This document shows, one piece after another, positions 17,230 through 25,153 of a DNA stretch of 64,000 nt; the stretch's first letter is position 1, and each line of letters begins with the position of its first letter. The translations under genes were made by a program, and so were the position numbers. A model generated the notes under the pieces. That model was not told where the DNA came from and ran no database searches. It saw only the letters and a program-made list of their open reading frames with translations. Origin of the DNA: Limibacillus halophilus (GTDB lineage: Bacteria; Pseudomonadota; Alphaproteobacteria; Kiloniellales; CECT-8803); the NCBI RefSeq assembly GCF_014191775.1, contig NZ_JACHXA010000003.1, positions 248,001-312,000 on the forward strand. Direction: 5' to 3'.

Positions 17230-17262
17230 AAAAGGCGCCCGGCCCTTGTTGGACCGGGCGCC
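17228..17262 (-). terminator. Intrinsic terminator of the DUF1127 gene
   Basis: GGCGCCCGG at 17234-17242 and CCGGGCGCC at 17254-17262 form a perfect nine-base-pair stem. Six A residues at 17228-17233 become the U-tract for transcription on the minus strand, so this terminates the DUF1127 transcript. The hairpin also lies right after the oxygenase stop and may slow plus-strand polymerase. Confidence 0.8.
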
Positions 17263-17324
17263 GCCAAAACGCTACCGGGGTCGTAGCGCTTGCTTAAGCC
17301 CGACTGGAACAACAGCAGGGAAGG

Positions 17325-17579
17325 TCAGTTCTTCCAGAAAGGCTTAGAAAGTTCGCGCTCGATGTCAGCGGCGCTGATTCCCATGTCCTTCATCATGCGC
17401 TCGTCGAGTTGTGCGAGGTTGTGGCGCTCCTGCGCACGGTACTGCCACAGCAGGAGTTTGTCCCAGGTCGCCGTGAGAAGGGATGCGATGCGCTTGCCGG
17501 CGCTCTCACGCCCGACAGAGGTCAGGCGTTCGACATCACTGCAAGTCATGCAAACCGCTCTTTGATCCATGCTCGTCAT
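17325..17579 (-). CDS. DUF1127 (YjiS-like) small protein
   Basis: 84 residues; the C-terminal 45 carry the DUF1127 pattern with WQYRAQERHNLAQLDERMMKDMGIS and a terminal hydrophobic-basic end. Members are small basic proteins, several of which bind RNA and affect phosphate, carbon or stress responses in alphaproteobacteria. The N-terminal 30 residues are poorly conserved; a later start is possible. It has its own terminator and a divergently placed LysR gene. Confidence 0.85.
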   Translation of the reverse strand: MTSMDQRAVCMTCSDVERLTSVGRESAGKRIASLLTATWDKLLLWQYRAQERHNLAQLDERMMKDMGISAADIERELSKPFWKN

Positions 17580-17630
17580 CTTTTCTCTCCTATTCGGCTT
17601 GCCTCAACGTCACCAAGAGATCGATTGAAG

Positions 17631-17675
17631 CGGATACCAATGGGATAGCCTTCTATCCCTGTTATCATCTATCCG
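17631..17675. promoter_or_regulatory. Nested GGATA/TATCC inverted repeats, candidate operator
   Basis: A perfect inverted repeat GGGATAG-CCTT-CTATCCC occupies 17642-17659. An outer pair, CGGATA at 17631-17636 and TATCCG at 17670-17675, encloses it. The four GGATA half-sites lie between the divergent DUF1127 and LysR genes, about 80-125 bases before the LysR start, where LysR-type regulators normally bind. The link to this particular regulator is inferred. Confidence 0.5.
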
Positions 17676-17756
17676 AATATTGCTTCTGGTAGCCTTTGTT
17701 CACAAACGATGTTATTTCATCCTCCGGATTAGTTTTTCTCATGTTGCGAGTTGGCT

Positions 17757-18698
17757 ATGGCCCGTCGACTTCCGCCGCTTAATGCCCTTCGCGCCTTTGA
17801 GGCAGCAGCCCGCCATCTGTCTTTCACCAAGGCCGCGTCCGAGTTGAACGTCACGCAAGCCGCGGTCAGCCATCAGGTGAAGGCATTGGAGGAGCGCCTC
17901 GGCATTCAATTATTCGTAAGAATGAACCGGCAGCTTTTGTTGACGGAGGCAGGACAAGCTTATTTGCCCGCGATCCGCGATGCCTTCGATTTGATTGCTA
18001 CGGCATCGGAACGATTGGTGTCGCGAGGCGATTCCGGCCCCCTGAAGGTGACCTCTCTGAACTCCTTCGCAGCCAAATGGCTGCTGCCGCGTCTACCGGA
18101 ATTCCGGAAACAGCATCCTGACATCGACGTTCTCGTCCATGCCTCTGACACCGTTATGGACTATGTGCGTGAGGGCTTTCATTGCGGACTGCGATATGGA
18201 CTGGGTCGTTATCCGGGAATGACCGTGGATTTTTTGATGGCGGACCGGTGTTTTCCGTTTTGTAGCCCACGGTTAATGGATGGTCCTAATCCTCTAACTA
18301 AACTTGAGAATCTGCGCTACCATACCTTATTGAGCGACGATGCCTCGCGGGTACCGGGCATCCCTGATTGGAACGAGTGGTTGTCCGCCGCGGGTGTGGA
18401 GGGCGTCGATCCCAGCCACGGGTTGACCTACAACGATTCAGCGATGCTCGTGCAGGCCGCCGTCGAGGGCCAGGGCGTCGCGATGGGGCGGTTATCGCTG
18501 GCCGAAGGCGATCTGGCGGCCGGACGGTTGATCAAACCTTTCGACCTGGAACTGCGTTCACAGTATTCCTACTACCTAACGATACCGCCAGGCGCCCTGG
18601 ACCGGCCAAAGGTGCGCGCCTTTCGCGAATGGGTTATCGAGGAGGCCCGAAAGAGCCCCCTCGGTGCAGAGGCTCAGCCGCGATCGACAAGCGCCTAG
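17757..18698 (+). CDS. LysR-family transcriptional regulator, GcvA-like
   Basis: A 313-residue regulator. The N-terminal winged helix-turn-helix (about 5-64) starts with LPPLNALRAFEAAARHLSFTKAA, which is typical of the GcvA/AmpR-like branch. The remaining two-subdomain periplasmic-binding fold binds an unknown effector. The start is the ATG at 17757; a TTG six bases earlier is also in frame. It is 42 bases upstream of the deacetylase gene, on the same strand, and divergent from DUF1127. Confidence 0.9.
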   Translation: MARRLPPLNALRAFEAAARHLSFTKAASELNVTQAAVSHQVKALEERLGIQLFVRMNRQLLLTEAGQAYLPAIRDAFDLIATASERLVSRGDSGPLKVTSLNSFAAKWLLPRLPEFRKQHPDIDVLVHASDTVMDYVREGFHCGLRYGLGRYPGMTVDFLMADRCFPFCSPRLMDGPNPLTKLENLRYHTLLSDDASRVPGIPDWNEWLSAAGVEGVDPSHGLTYNDSAMLVQAAVEGQGVAMGRLSLAEGDLAAGRLIKPFDLELRSQYSYYLTIPPGALDRPKVRAFREWVIEEARKSPLGAEAQPRSTSA

Positions 18699-18740
18699 AT
18701 CGCTATCGCTCAAACAAGAAAAAAGCAAACGAGGACCTCC

Positions 18741-19919
18741 GTGACCAACGATCAACCAAGCAGTATCAAGCCTGCCGTCCGCGAGATGATCGAACGGCTG
18801 ATTGCTTTCGATACGACAAGTCGCAACTCCAACCTGGAGCTTATTCATTTCGTCCGTGATTACCTGCATACACTGGGCGTGGAATGCGAGATTGTTCACG
18901 ATTCGGAGGGTAACAAGGCCAACCTTTACGCGACCATTGGTCCCCGCGACCGCGGGGGCGTCGCCCTATCGGGACACACGGACGTGGTGCCGATAGACGG
19001 CCAAGTCTGGAGCGTCGACCCCTGGCGTGTCAGCGAAACCGACGGCAAGCTCTTTGGTCGCGGCACCAGCGACATGAAGAGTTTCATCGCCGTGGCCCTG
19101 GCCATGGTTCCCCGCTTCCTGGAGAAGCCGCTCACCATGCCGCTTCACCTCTGCCTTTCCTACGACGAGGAGGTTGGTTGCCTGGGTGTGCGCGGCTTGT
19201 TGGAGTTCCTGGAAACCCAGCCGATCAAACCGCGCCTGGCAATTATCGGCGAGCCAACCTCCATGCAGGTCGTCACCGCCCATAAAGGCAAGCTCTCCAT
19301 GGCCTGCCATGTCCATGGAAGCGAGGCTCACTCCTCTTTGGCGCCTTTGGCGGTCAATGCAGTGCAGGAAGCAGCCAAGGTGGTGATGAAGCTGAGTGAG
19401 ATGGCCGAACGCAAGGCCAATGAAGGGCCGTTCGATACGGCCTACGACATTCCCCATACCACGGTCCATACCGGCGTGATCAGCGGCGGCACCGCACTCA
19501 ACATCGTTCCCAAGGACTGCCGTTTCGAGTTCGAGTTCCGCAGCTTGCCGCAGGAGGACACTCAAGCCTTGCTGCGCGAGGTAAAAGGATATGCCCACAA
19601 CGAACTGGAACCTGCCATGCAGGCCCGCGTCTCGGGCACCGGTATCCAGTTTGAGGAGCTCTCCTCCTTTCCCGGTCTGGACACACCGCCAAACGCCGAG
19701 GTCGTCGAACTGGCCAAGGCACTGACCGGAGCCAACAGTACGACCAAGGTCGCTTTCGGCACCGAGGCGGGTCTATTCGATCAGATCGGCATATCAGCCG
19801 TCGTTTGTGGCCCCGGCTCCATCGAGCAGGCACATAAGCCCGACGAGTTCATCAGCCTGGAACAGGTTGCCGCTTGCCAGCGCTTCATGGAGCGCTTGCT
19901 GGAAAGGCTGCAGGCTTGA
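18741..19919 (+). CDS. argE: M20 deacetylase, acetylornithine deacetylase type
   Basis: The 392-residue zinc hydrolase removes acetyl groups from N-acetyl amino acids such as acetylornithine. It starts at a GTG ten bases after GAGGA. Metal-site motifs are SGHTDVVP (about 74-81), GRGTSDMKSF (about 109-118) and YDEEVGCLG (about 140-148). The C-terminal HKPDEF histidine is present. Acetylornithine specificity is the closest family call, but other N-acyl amino acids are possible. Its last codons overlap the HAD gene start (TTGA). Confidence 0.85.
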   Translation: MTNDQPSSIKPAVREMIERLIAFDTTSRNSNLELIHFVRDYLHTLGVECEIVHDSEGNKANLYATIGPRDRGGVALSGHTDVVPIDGQVWSVDPWRVSETDGKLFGRGTSDMKSFIAVALAMVPRFLEKPLTMPLHLCLSYDEEVGCLGVRGLLEFLETQPIKPRLAIIGEPTSMQVVTAHKGKLSMACHVHGSEAHSSLAPLAVNAVQEAAKVVMKLSEMAERKANEGPFDTAYDIPHTTVHTGVISGGTALNIVPKDCRFEFEFRSLPQEDTQALLREVKGYAHNELEPAMQARVSGTGIQFEELSSFPGLDTPPNAEVVELAKALTGANSTTKVAFGTEAGLFDQIGISAVVCGPGSIEQAHKPDEFISLEQVAACQRFMERLLERLQA

Positions 19920-20581
19920 CTGGCGCGCCATTCTTGCCGACGGCACAAAAAATCAACGCCGTCGTTTTCGATCTTGGCAACGTGCTCATCCCCTGGGATC
20001 CGAGCCGGCTTTACCGGAAGATTTTTCCCAGCCCGGAAAAAGTCGACTGGTTCCTGCGGGAAGTCTGCAACGATGCCTGGAACTTGGAGATCGACCGGGG
20101 ATGGCCCTTTAGCGAGGCCATCGCCGAGGCGATTTCCCGGCACCCGGATGAGCGCGAAGCCATCATCGCCTGGCAAAGCCGCTGGGCAGAGATGCTGGGT
20201 GAAGCAGACCCCGATGCGGTCAACCTGCTTCGGGACCTAAAACTGGCAGGCATGCCGCTCTATGTGCTTAGCAACTGGTCGGCGGAGACTTTTCCACTGG
20301 CCGAGGCGCTATACCCTTTCCTCGCCTGGTTCGACGGTTTGGTGATTTCAGGCCGCGAGAATGTCGTCAAGCCGGAGCCGGAAATCTACCGGCGTCTTAT
20401 ACAGCGCTGTGCCTGCCCCGCGTCGGAAATCCTGTTCATTGATGACCGTGAGCGAAACGTCGCCGCGGCACGGGATTTGGGTATCACCGCCTTGCTCTAT
20501 CTTGGGCCGGACCGCTTGCGGAATGACTTGCTTGGGCTTGGTCTGCCCGTTGGCCCACATCAAGCGAAGGAGCGCCTGTGA
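19916..20581 (+). CDS. HAD-superfamily hydrolase
   Basis: About 221 residues from a TTG start that overlaps the deacetylase stop by 4 bases. HAD motif I is VVFDLGNVLIPWDP near residues 16-29 with the nucleophilic aspartate, motif II is YVLSNWS, and the C-terminal acidic motif is FIDDRERNV. The helical cap between motifs I and II resembles the small-phosphatase or epoxide-hydrolase N-terminal group. A sugar or nucleotide phosphate is the likely substrate. An in-frame reading from 19874 would intrude into the deacetylase. Confidence 0.88.
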   Translation: MTGAPFLPTAQKINAVVFDLGNVLIPWDPSRLYRKIFPSPEKVDWFLREVCNDAWNLEIDRGWPFSEAIAEAISRHPDEREAIIAWQSRWAEMLGEADPDAVNLLRDLKLAGMPLYVLSNWSAETFPLAEALYPFLAWFDGLVISGRENVVKPEPEIYRRLIQRCACPASEILFIDDRERNVAAARDLGITALLYLGPDRLRNDLLGLGLPVGPHQAKERL

Positions 20582-21663
20582 GCGACCCGGCCATCCAGAA
20601 AAAGCCAACCCTCAAACGCGTGATCATCGCTTTGGTGTTGGGTACCGGCGGCGGGTGGGCGGCGCAGATGTTGCACTTGCCGCTGGCCTGGATGATCGGG
20701 GCTATGCTGACCGTCACCGTGGCCGCCACTGCCGGGCTTCCAGTCGCCATCCATCCGCTGTTGCGCCAGATCATGGTAGCGGTACTGGGTGTCTTGCTGG
20801 GGTCGTCCTTTTCCCCGGAACTGCTCGACCACTTGGCCGACTGGAGTATGACGCTCACCGCCCTGGCCGCTTATTGTGCGATTGGTGGCGGCTTGAGCTA
20901 TCTCTATTTCCGCTTCGTCGCCAAGTACGACCCGGTGACCGCCTATTTCGCCGGTATGCCCGGCGGCTTGACCGAGATGATCCTGGTCGGTAGTTCGCTG
21001 GGTGGCGACGCGCGGCAAATATCCCTGACGCACGCTTCGCGCATTCTGATCGTTATCATGACCCTGCCCTTTGCCTTCCAAATTCTGGAGGGTTACGAGC
21101 CTGCCGCCAGACCGCCGCCAGGACCGCCGCTGCTTGAATTGCTCGGCAGCGACGTCGCCATTTTGGTTGCCTGCGGCATTGTTGGCTTCCTGTGCGCCAG
21201 GGCGCTCCGTATTCCGGCCGCCGGGTTGGTTGGCCCCATGGCGCTTTCGGCAATCGCCCACTTGAGCGGTTGGACAGCAGCAAAGCCGCCCTTTGAACTG
21301 ATTGCCGCCGCGCAGGTGGTCGTCGGCAGCGCCATCGGTGCACGCTTTGCCGGCGTCAGCCTAGCGCTGATACGACGCGCGCTCTTCTACTCGCTAGGCG
21401 GCACGGCGATCTTGGTTGCGGTCACACTGGTCTTCGCCTTCACGCTGACGCTTGTCACCGGCATCCGCCCGGACGCGCTCGTCCTGGCCTTCTCCCCCGG
21501 TGGCCTGGCCGAAATGAGCCTCATCGCCCTGGCGCTGTCTATGGATGCAGCCTTCGTCGCAACGCACCACATCATCCGCATTTTCTTGATCGTGGTGATG
21601 GCGCCCATGGCCTTCAGGCTGCTCAACCCCAACCTTAAGGTGACCGAAAAGAGCGGCCTCTAG
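20578..21663 (+). CDS. AbrB-family integral membrane protein (duplicated repeat)
   Basis: A 361-residue protein with about ten membrane helices in two similar halves. Each half carries the family signature in which a glycine-rich helix is followed by PLAWMIGAM (first half, about residues 36-44) or GLVGPMALSA (second half), then FAGMPGGLTEM and FSPGGLAEMS. It belongs to the AbrB duplication family (COG3180), often mislabelled as ammonia monooxygenase or transcription regulator. Transport function is suspected but not proven. GTG start overlaps the HAD stop (GTGA); the gene meets the SDR gene tail to tail with a 4-base overlap. Confidence 0.88.
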   Translation: MSDPAIQKKPTLKRVIIALVLGTGGGWAAQMLHLPLAWMIGAMLTVTVAATAGLPVAIHPLLRQIMVAVLGVLLGSSFSPELLDHLADWSMTLTALAAYCAIGGGLSYLYFRFVAKYDPVTAYFAGMPGGLTEMILVGSSLGGDARQISLTHASRILIVIMTLPFAFQILEGYEPAARPPPGPPLLELLGSDVAILVACGIVGFLCARALRIPAAGLVGPMALSAIAHLSGWTAAKPPFELIAAAQVVVGSAIGARFAGVSLALIRRALFYSLGGTAILVAVTLVFAFTLTLVTGIRPDALVLAFSPGGLAEMSLIALALSMDAAFVATHHIIRIFLIVVMAPMAFRLLNPNLKVTEKSGL

Positions 21664-22460
21664 CTGAACTTGGCCGATAAGCCGCCATCGACGATCAATT
21701 CCGTCCCCGTGATGTATTTCGCATCATCGGAAGCCAGGAACAGCGCCGCGTTAGCTACGTCCCAGGCGTCGCCCATGTGGCCCATTGGGCACTGCGCGTC
21801 GCGCGCTTCTATCATCTTATCGACGCTGCCTTCGCCATAGTGGCCCTTTAGCGGCTCGACAATCATCGGCGTATTCATCAAGCCCGGCAGGATGGCGTTC
21901 GCGCGGATGCCCTTGGGGGCATACTGCAGGGCGATGCCCCGGGTAAAGGGAATGATGGCTCCCTTGCTGGTGTAATAGGTGATGTAGGGTACGCCGGTGT
22001 AGCGGATTCCGGCCACCGAAGAGATGTTGACGATCGCCCCCTTGCCCTGTGCTTCCATGATCGGCAGCACGTGCTTGCACGTCAGGAAGAAGGATTTGAG
22101 GTTGATATCCATCACCCGGTCCCAATCTTCGACGGGCAATTCAACCGGCCCACGCGTGTCCAGGATACCAACGTTGTTGTGCAGCACATCGACGCGGCCG
22201 TAGACCTCCTTGGCGCGCTTCACAAGCGCTTCGACCTGATCGGGCTTGGAGACATCGGCGGCATGGGCCGTCGCCTCTCCACCCTCGCCGCGAATGATCT
22301 CGACGGTTTCCTCCGCCGCCTCGGCCCGCAGGTCGACGCAGAAGACCTTGCCGCCCTCGCGGGCATAGAGCGCGGCGGCGGCCTTGCCGTTGCCCCAGCC
22401 CGGTCCGCTGGACCCCGCCCCGATCACCAGACAGACCCTGTCCCGCATCCTCTCGCCCAT
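21660..22460 (-). CDS. Short-chain dehydrogenase/reductase
   Basis: About 266 residues from the ATG at 22460, which is preceded by GGGAGGA; the open frame extends to 22535 without support. The NAD(P)-binding glycine motif GAGSSGPGWGNGKA carries an insertion compared with the usual TGxxxGIG. The NNVG, S-Y-K catalytic set (SSVAGI, YITYYTSKGA) and the C-terminal GTELIVDGG are present. Substrate unknown. Confidence 0.9.
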   Translation of the reverse strand: MGERMRDRVCLVIGAGSSGPGWGNGKAAAALYAREGGKVFCVDLRAEAAEETVEIIRGEGGEATAHAADVSKPDQVEALVKRAKEVYGRVDVLHNNVGILDTRGPVELPVEDWDRVMDINLKSFFLTCKHVLPIMEAQGKGAIVNISSVAGIRYTGVPYITYYTSKGAIIPFTRGIALQYAPKGIRANAILPGLMNTPMIVEPLKGHYGEGSVDKMIEARDAQCPMGHMGDAWDVANAALFLASDDAKYITGTELIVDGGLSAKFS

Positions 22461-22551
22461 GCCAGAATTCCTCCCTGTTTGTACGGTTGAATGACGCTGA
22501 CCCAAGTCTAACCCGGAGCCATCGGCCAAGCCCATAGGCTAAGACGGCACA

Positions 22552-22583
22552 GGGGCGACAGGGGGGCGACATGGGGGCGACAT
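22552..22583. repeat. Short tandem GGGGCGACA repeat
   Basis: Three near-identical units of GGGGCGACA with one to three extra bases lie in the 200-base gap between the SDR gene and tRNA-Leu. They show no coding or stem structure and are probably simple replication slippage. Confidence 0.5.
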
Positions 22584-22667
22584 GCGTTCTATGACCGGGA
22601 AGCGCACCTCAGGGCTTGCAGGAATCGCAATGAACAACGAAAGTACGGCCCGCGGCGGTAATAGCAC

Positions 22668-22754
22668 GGCCCCTTGGCGGAACCGGTAGACGCAGCAGAC
22701 TTAAAATCTGCGACCCGTAAGGGTGTGGGAGTTCGAGTCTCCCAGGGGCCACCA
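22668..22754 (+). tRNA. tRNA-Leu, anticodon UAA
   Basis: An 87-base type II tRNA. The acceptor stem GGCCCCT (22668-22674) pairs with AGGGGCC (22744-22750), and CCA is encoded at 22752-22754. The anticodon stem GCAGA/TCTGC encloses the loop CTTAAAA with TAA at 22702-22704. The long variable arm and GTTCGAGTC T-arm are present. It reads leucine UUA and UUG codons, rare in this GC-rich genome. I see no att-site duplication around it. Confidence 0.97.
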
Positions 22755-22887
22755 CGCACCCTTTCAAGCTCCGCCCAACAGCCCGCAAACTCCCGGATTC
22801 TGGAATCTTCTTGGCGTAAAACCGCCGTTCAGCCATGATGTGTAAAATTTAACGATAAAAACCGTAGGACAATCGGGAGTTGTTCGC

Positions 22888-23268
22888 ATGCTCAAGCGCG
22901 TGACCTTTGAGCCCGGCGCGGTACTTTGCAGGGAAGGTGAGCCAGCCGATGTCGCCTATTTTCTGGAGCGCGGAGAGGTCGACCTGACCGCGTTTGGCGA
23001 CACGCATAAGATCTTCTCGGGTGATGTCTGCGGCGAAGCGGCGTTGCTCGGCTCCTCCTATCACGCCACCGCCGTTGCGGTGTCCGAGGTGGAAGCCCTG
23101 AGCGCCAGTCGCGAGGACCTGTTGCAGATTATCTATACCGACCCGCAGAAGGCCGAGCTTTTCTTCGACTGCGTGATCCGCAAGGTGGCGGCGCTTTACC
23201 GTACCCTGGACCGTTTGAAGAACGAACAGACCCAGCCCGCTGCACAAGAGGATCGCCTCGTCGGCTAG
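22888..23268 (+). CDS. Stand-alone cyclic-nucleotide-binding domain protein
   Basis: 126 residues that consist almost only of a Crp-type beta-barrel (about 10-105): FEPGAVLCREGEPADVAYFL at the start and the phosphate-binding-cassette region SGDVCGEAALLG. No helix-turn-helix follows. The conserved arginine of the cAMP pocket is not evident, so ligand binding is uncertain. The C-terminal helix may mediate dimerisation. No neighbour on the same strand suggests its target. Confidence 0.82.
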   Translation: MLKRVTFEPGAVLCREGEPADVAYFLERGEVDLTAFGDTHKIFSGDVCGEAALLGSSYHATAVAVSEVEALSASREDLLQIIYTDPQKAELFFDCVIRKVAALYRTLDRLKNEQTQPAAQEDRLVG

Positions 23269-23392
23269 CGGCGCCAACCGGACTTGCAAAAGGGAAAGTA
23301 TCTGACCGAAACTGCGATCGAGCGTTTCGGGTCGGCTGAGGCCGTCCTTCCCAGTTTCAATCTCCTAGCGCGACAGGGATGGCCGTCCGGCA

Positions 23393-24610
23393 ATGGCTGC
23401 AGGCGATAAGACACTTCCCCGTATCACGAACCGCCAGGCCCGGCGTTTGCTGCTGGCCGCCCAGGGACTGATGGAACACCCTGGCCGAAAACTCGACCAA
23501 CCCGGACTGCTGGCTTTGATCAAGCAGATCGGCTTCGTCCAGGTCGATTCCATCAACACGGTCGAACGGGCACATCACCAAATTCTCTTTGCCCGCAATC
23601 AAACCTATCGCCAGAAGCAATTGACCCGCCTGCTGGAACGCGACCGGGCCCTGTTCGAGAACTGGACCCACGACGCTTCCATTATCCCCAGCGCGTTTTA
23701 TCCCTTCTGGCAACGTCGCTTCGAGCGCGAGAGCGAGGCTCTGGCCGCACGCTGGCGCAAGTGGCGGCGCGAGGGTTTCGAGTATTACCTGGAACACGTC
23801 TTGCAACGGGTCACCGATGAGGGTCCGTTGATGGCCCGCGATTTCGGCGAGGAAGGCAACAAACCAAAGGGCGGATGGTGGGACTGGCATCCGGAGAAAA
23901 CCGCCCTGGAGTACCTCTGGCGCACGGGACAACTGGCGGTGGCGCGGCGCGAGGGTTTTCAGAAGGTCTACGACCTACCGGAGCGCGTCGTCCCGCCCGA
24001 GCACCTCCAACCCCCGCCCGATCCGGCGGCTTTTACCGACTGGAAATGCCGCAGCGCCCTGCAACGCCTGCACTTTGGCACTTCCGGCGAGATCGCCGCC
24101 TTCTGGGGGGCCCTCGCGGCCGACGAGGCGGCGCGCTGGTGCAAGAAAGCTCTGGCCAAAGGTGAGTTGGTGCAAGTTGAGGTCGAAGGAACGGACGGAG
24201 GAAAACCCAGGGTCTGCCTGGCCTTCCCGGATCTGTTGGACAGCCTGGACGGTTTGGCGGATCCGCCGGCACGCCTCCGGGTGCTCAGCCCCTTCGATCC
24301 GCTGATCCGTGACCGTCAGCGCCTGGAGCGAGTCTTCGGCTTCACCTACCGGATCGAGGTATTCGTGCCGGCGGCAAAACGGCAATACGGCTACTACGTT
24401 TTCCCCTTGCTGGAAGGCGAACGGATGGTTGGGCGCATCGACATGAAGCATGATCGGGCGACCGGCACCCTGGGTGTAAAGGCCGTCTGGTGGGAAGCCG
24501 GGATCAAGCCAAGCAAGGGCCGTGTTGGAGCGCTTGAAGCGGAACTGGAGCGCCAGCGCCGTTTCACCAAGGCCGAGCGGGTGAATTTTGACGATGGCTG
24601 GCAGCGCTGA
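23393..24610 (+). CDS. ycaQ: YcaQ-like DNA glycosylase (winged-helix DUF1006)
   Basis: A 405-residue protein of the HTH_42 family, which unhooks interstrand DNA crosslinks. Conserved features are the IGFVQVDSINTVERAHH block (about 44-60, containing the QxD motif described as catalytic in YcaQ), NWTHDASIIP, GGWWDWHPEKTALEYLW and the C-terminal LSPFDPLIRDR and GRIDMKHDR. Length matches the family. It is monocistronic and ends 10 bases before a copper-responsive promoter. Confidence 0.88.
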   Translation: MAAGDKTLPRITNRQARRLLLAAQGLMEHPGRKLDQPGLLALIKQIGFVQVDSINTVERAHHQILFARNQTYRQKQLTRLLERDRALFENWTHDASIIPSAFYPFWQRRFERESEALAARWRKWRREGFEYYLEHVLQRVTDEGPLMARDFGEEGNKPKGGWWDWHPEKTALEYLWRTGQLAVARREGFQKVYDLPERVVPPEHLQPPPDPAAFTDWKCRSALQRLHFGTSGEIAAFWGALAADEAARWCKKALAKGELVQVEVEGTDGGKPRVCLAFPDLLDSLDGLADPPARLRVLSPFDPLIRDRQRLERVFGFTYRIEVFVPAAKRQYGYYVFPLLEGERMVGRIDMKHDRATGTLGVKAVWWEAGIKPSKGRVGALEAELERQRRFTKAERVNFDDGWQR

Positions 24611-24620
24611 AATTGAGTCC

Positions 24621-24651
24621 TTGACCTTCCACCTACTGGAACCCTTATCTA
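24621..24651 (+). promoter_or_regulatory. CueR-type (MerR-family) copper promoter
   Basis: A -35 box TTGACC (24621-24626) and a -10 box TATCTA (24646-24651) are separated by 19 bases, the overlong spacer typical of MerR-family promoters. Inside it ACCTTCCA and TGGAA form the CueR-like dyad. The promoter points at the copper genes. No cueR gene is in the window, so the regulator would be encoded elsewhere. Confidence 0.75.
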
Positions 24652-24658
24652 GATGGTT

Positions 24659-25048
24659 ATGAAACGGTTCGTCAGTCTCTTCACAGCTTTTCTGATCGTT
24701 GCACCCCTGCTGGTGCAAACGGCGGGAACTGGTTTGCTCAACCTGAGCCCGACGGCATCGGGCAAGGGACTGGCGGTCACAGCAACGATGGACCACACCG
24801 CGCATTTGGCAGCCGCAGAGCCCACGACCACGGAAACGACCAGCCCAAGCGAGGGACAGCCACAGCGCCATCATCCGTCTCACGGTGGGCTCTGCGCTCT
24901 GTTTTGTGCAAATCCGATGGCGCAGTCCTTGCCTGAATTAAGCGTCGCGGCATTATTTGCAACCCTGCAGAAATGGCGGACTCCGCCACTGTTGTCCCCG
25001 TGGCGCGGCTTCGCCGAGATTTCACCACCACCTCCCCGACGGGCTTAG
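24659..25048 (+). CDS. Small secreted Cys/His protein at head of copper genes (CopL/DUF2946-like)
   Basis: About 129 residues. A signal peptide (hydrophobic core about 6-24) is followed by a His/Met/Thr-rich linker with MDHTAH and by HHPSHGGLCALFCAN, a likely copper-binding site. The C-terminus is proline-rich (SPPPPRRA), a habit of DUF2946 and CopL-like proteins that precede copAB. The start at 24659 is chosen because the promoter -10 ends at 24651, which would make the mRNA leaderless; the ATG at 24653 lies upstream of the expected transcription start. Confidence 0.7.
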   Translation: MKRFVSLFTAFLIVAPLLVQTAGTGLLNLSPTASGKGLAVTATMDHTAHLAAAEPTTTETTSPSEGQPQRHHPSHGGLCALFCANPMAQSLPELSVAALFATLQKWRTPPLLSPWRGFAEISPPPPRRA

Positions 25049-25153
25049 GCCGACAAAAAGTCGGTCTTAATGACAAGGCATTTGCCGCGTACTCTCGGAA
25101 GTTCTTGAGAATTCTCGGCGCGTTCTTAGCCCAATCAGTTCGGGAACAAGACC

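Noticed and set aside
22668-22754. tRNA-Leu as a genomic-island attachment site
   Set aside because: No integrase and no direct repeat of the tRNA end was seen nearby.
22849-23289. 146-residue minus-strand frame
   Set aside because: Opposite the cyclic-nucleotide-binding gene and without a recognisable domain.
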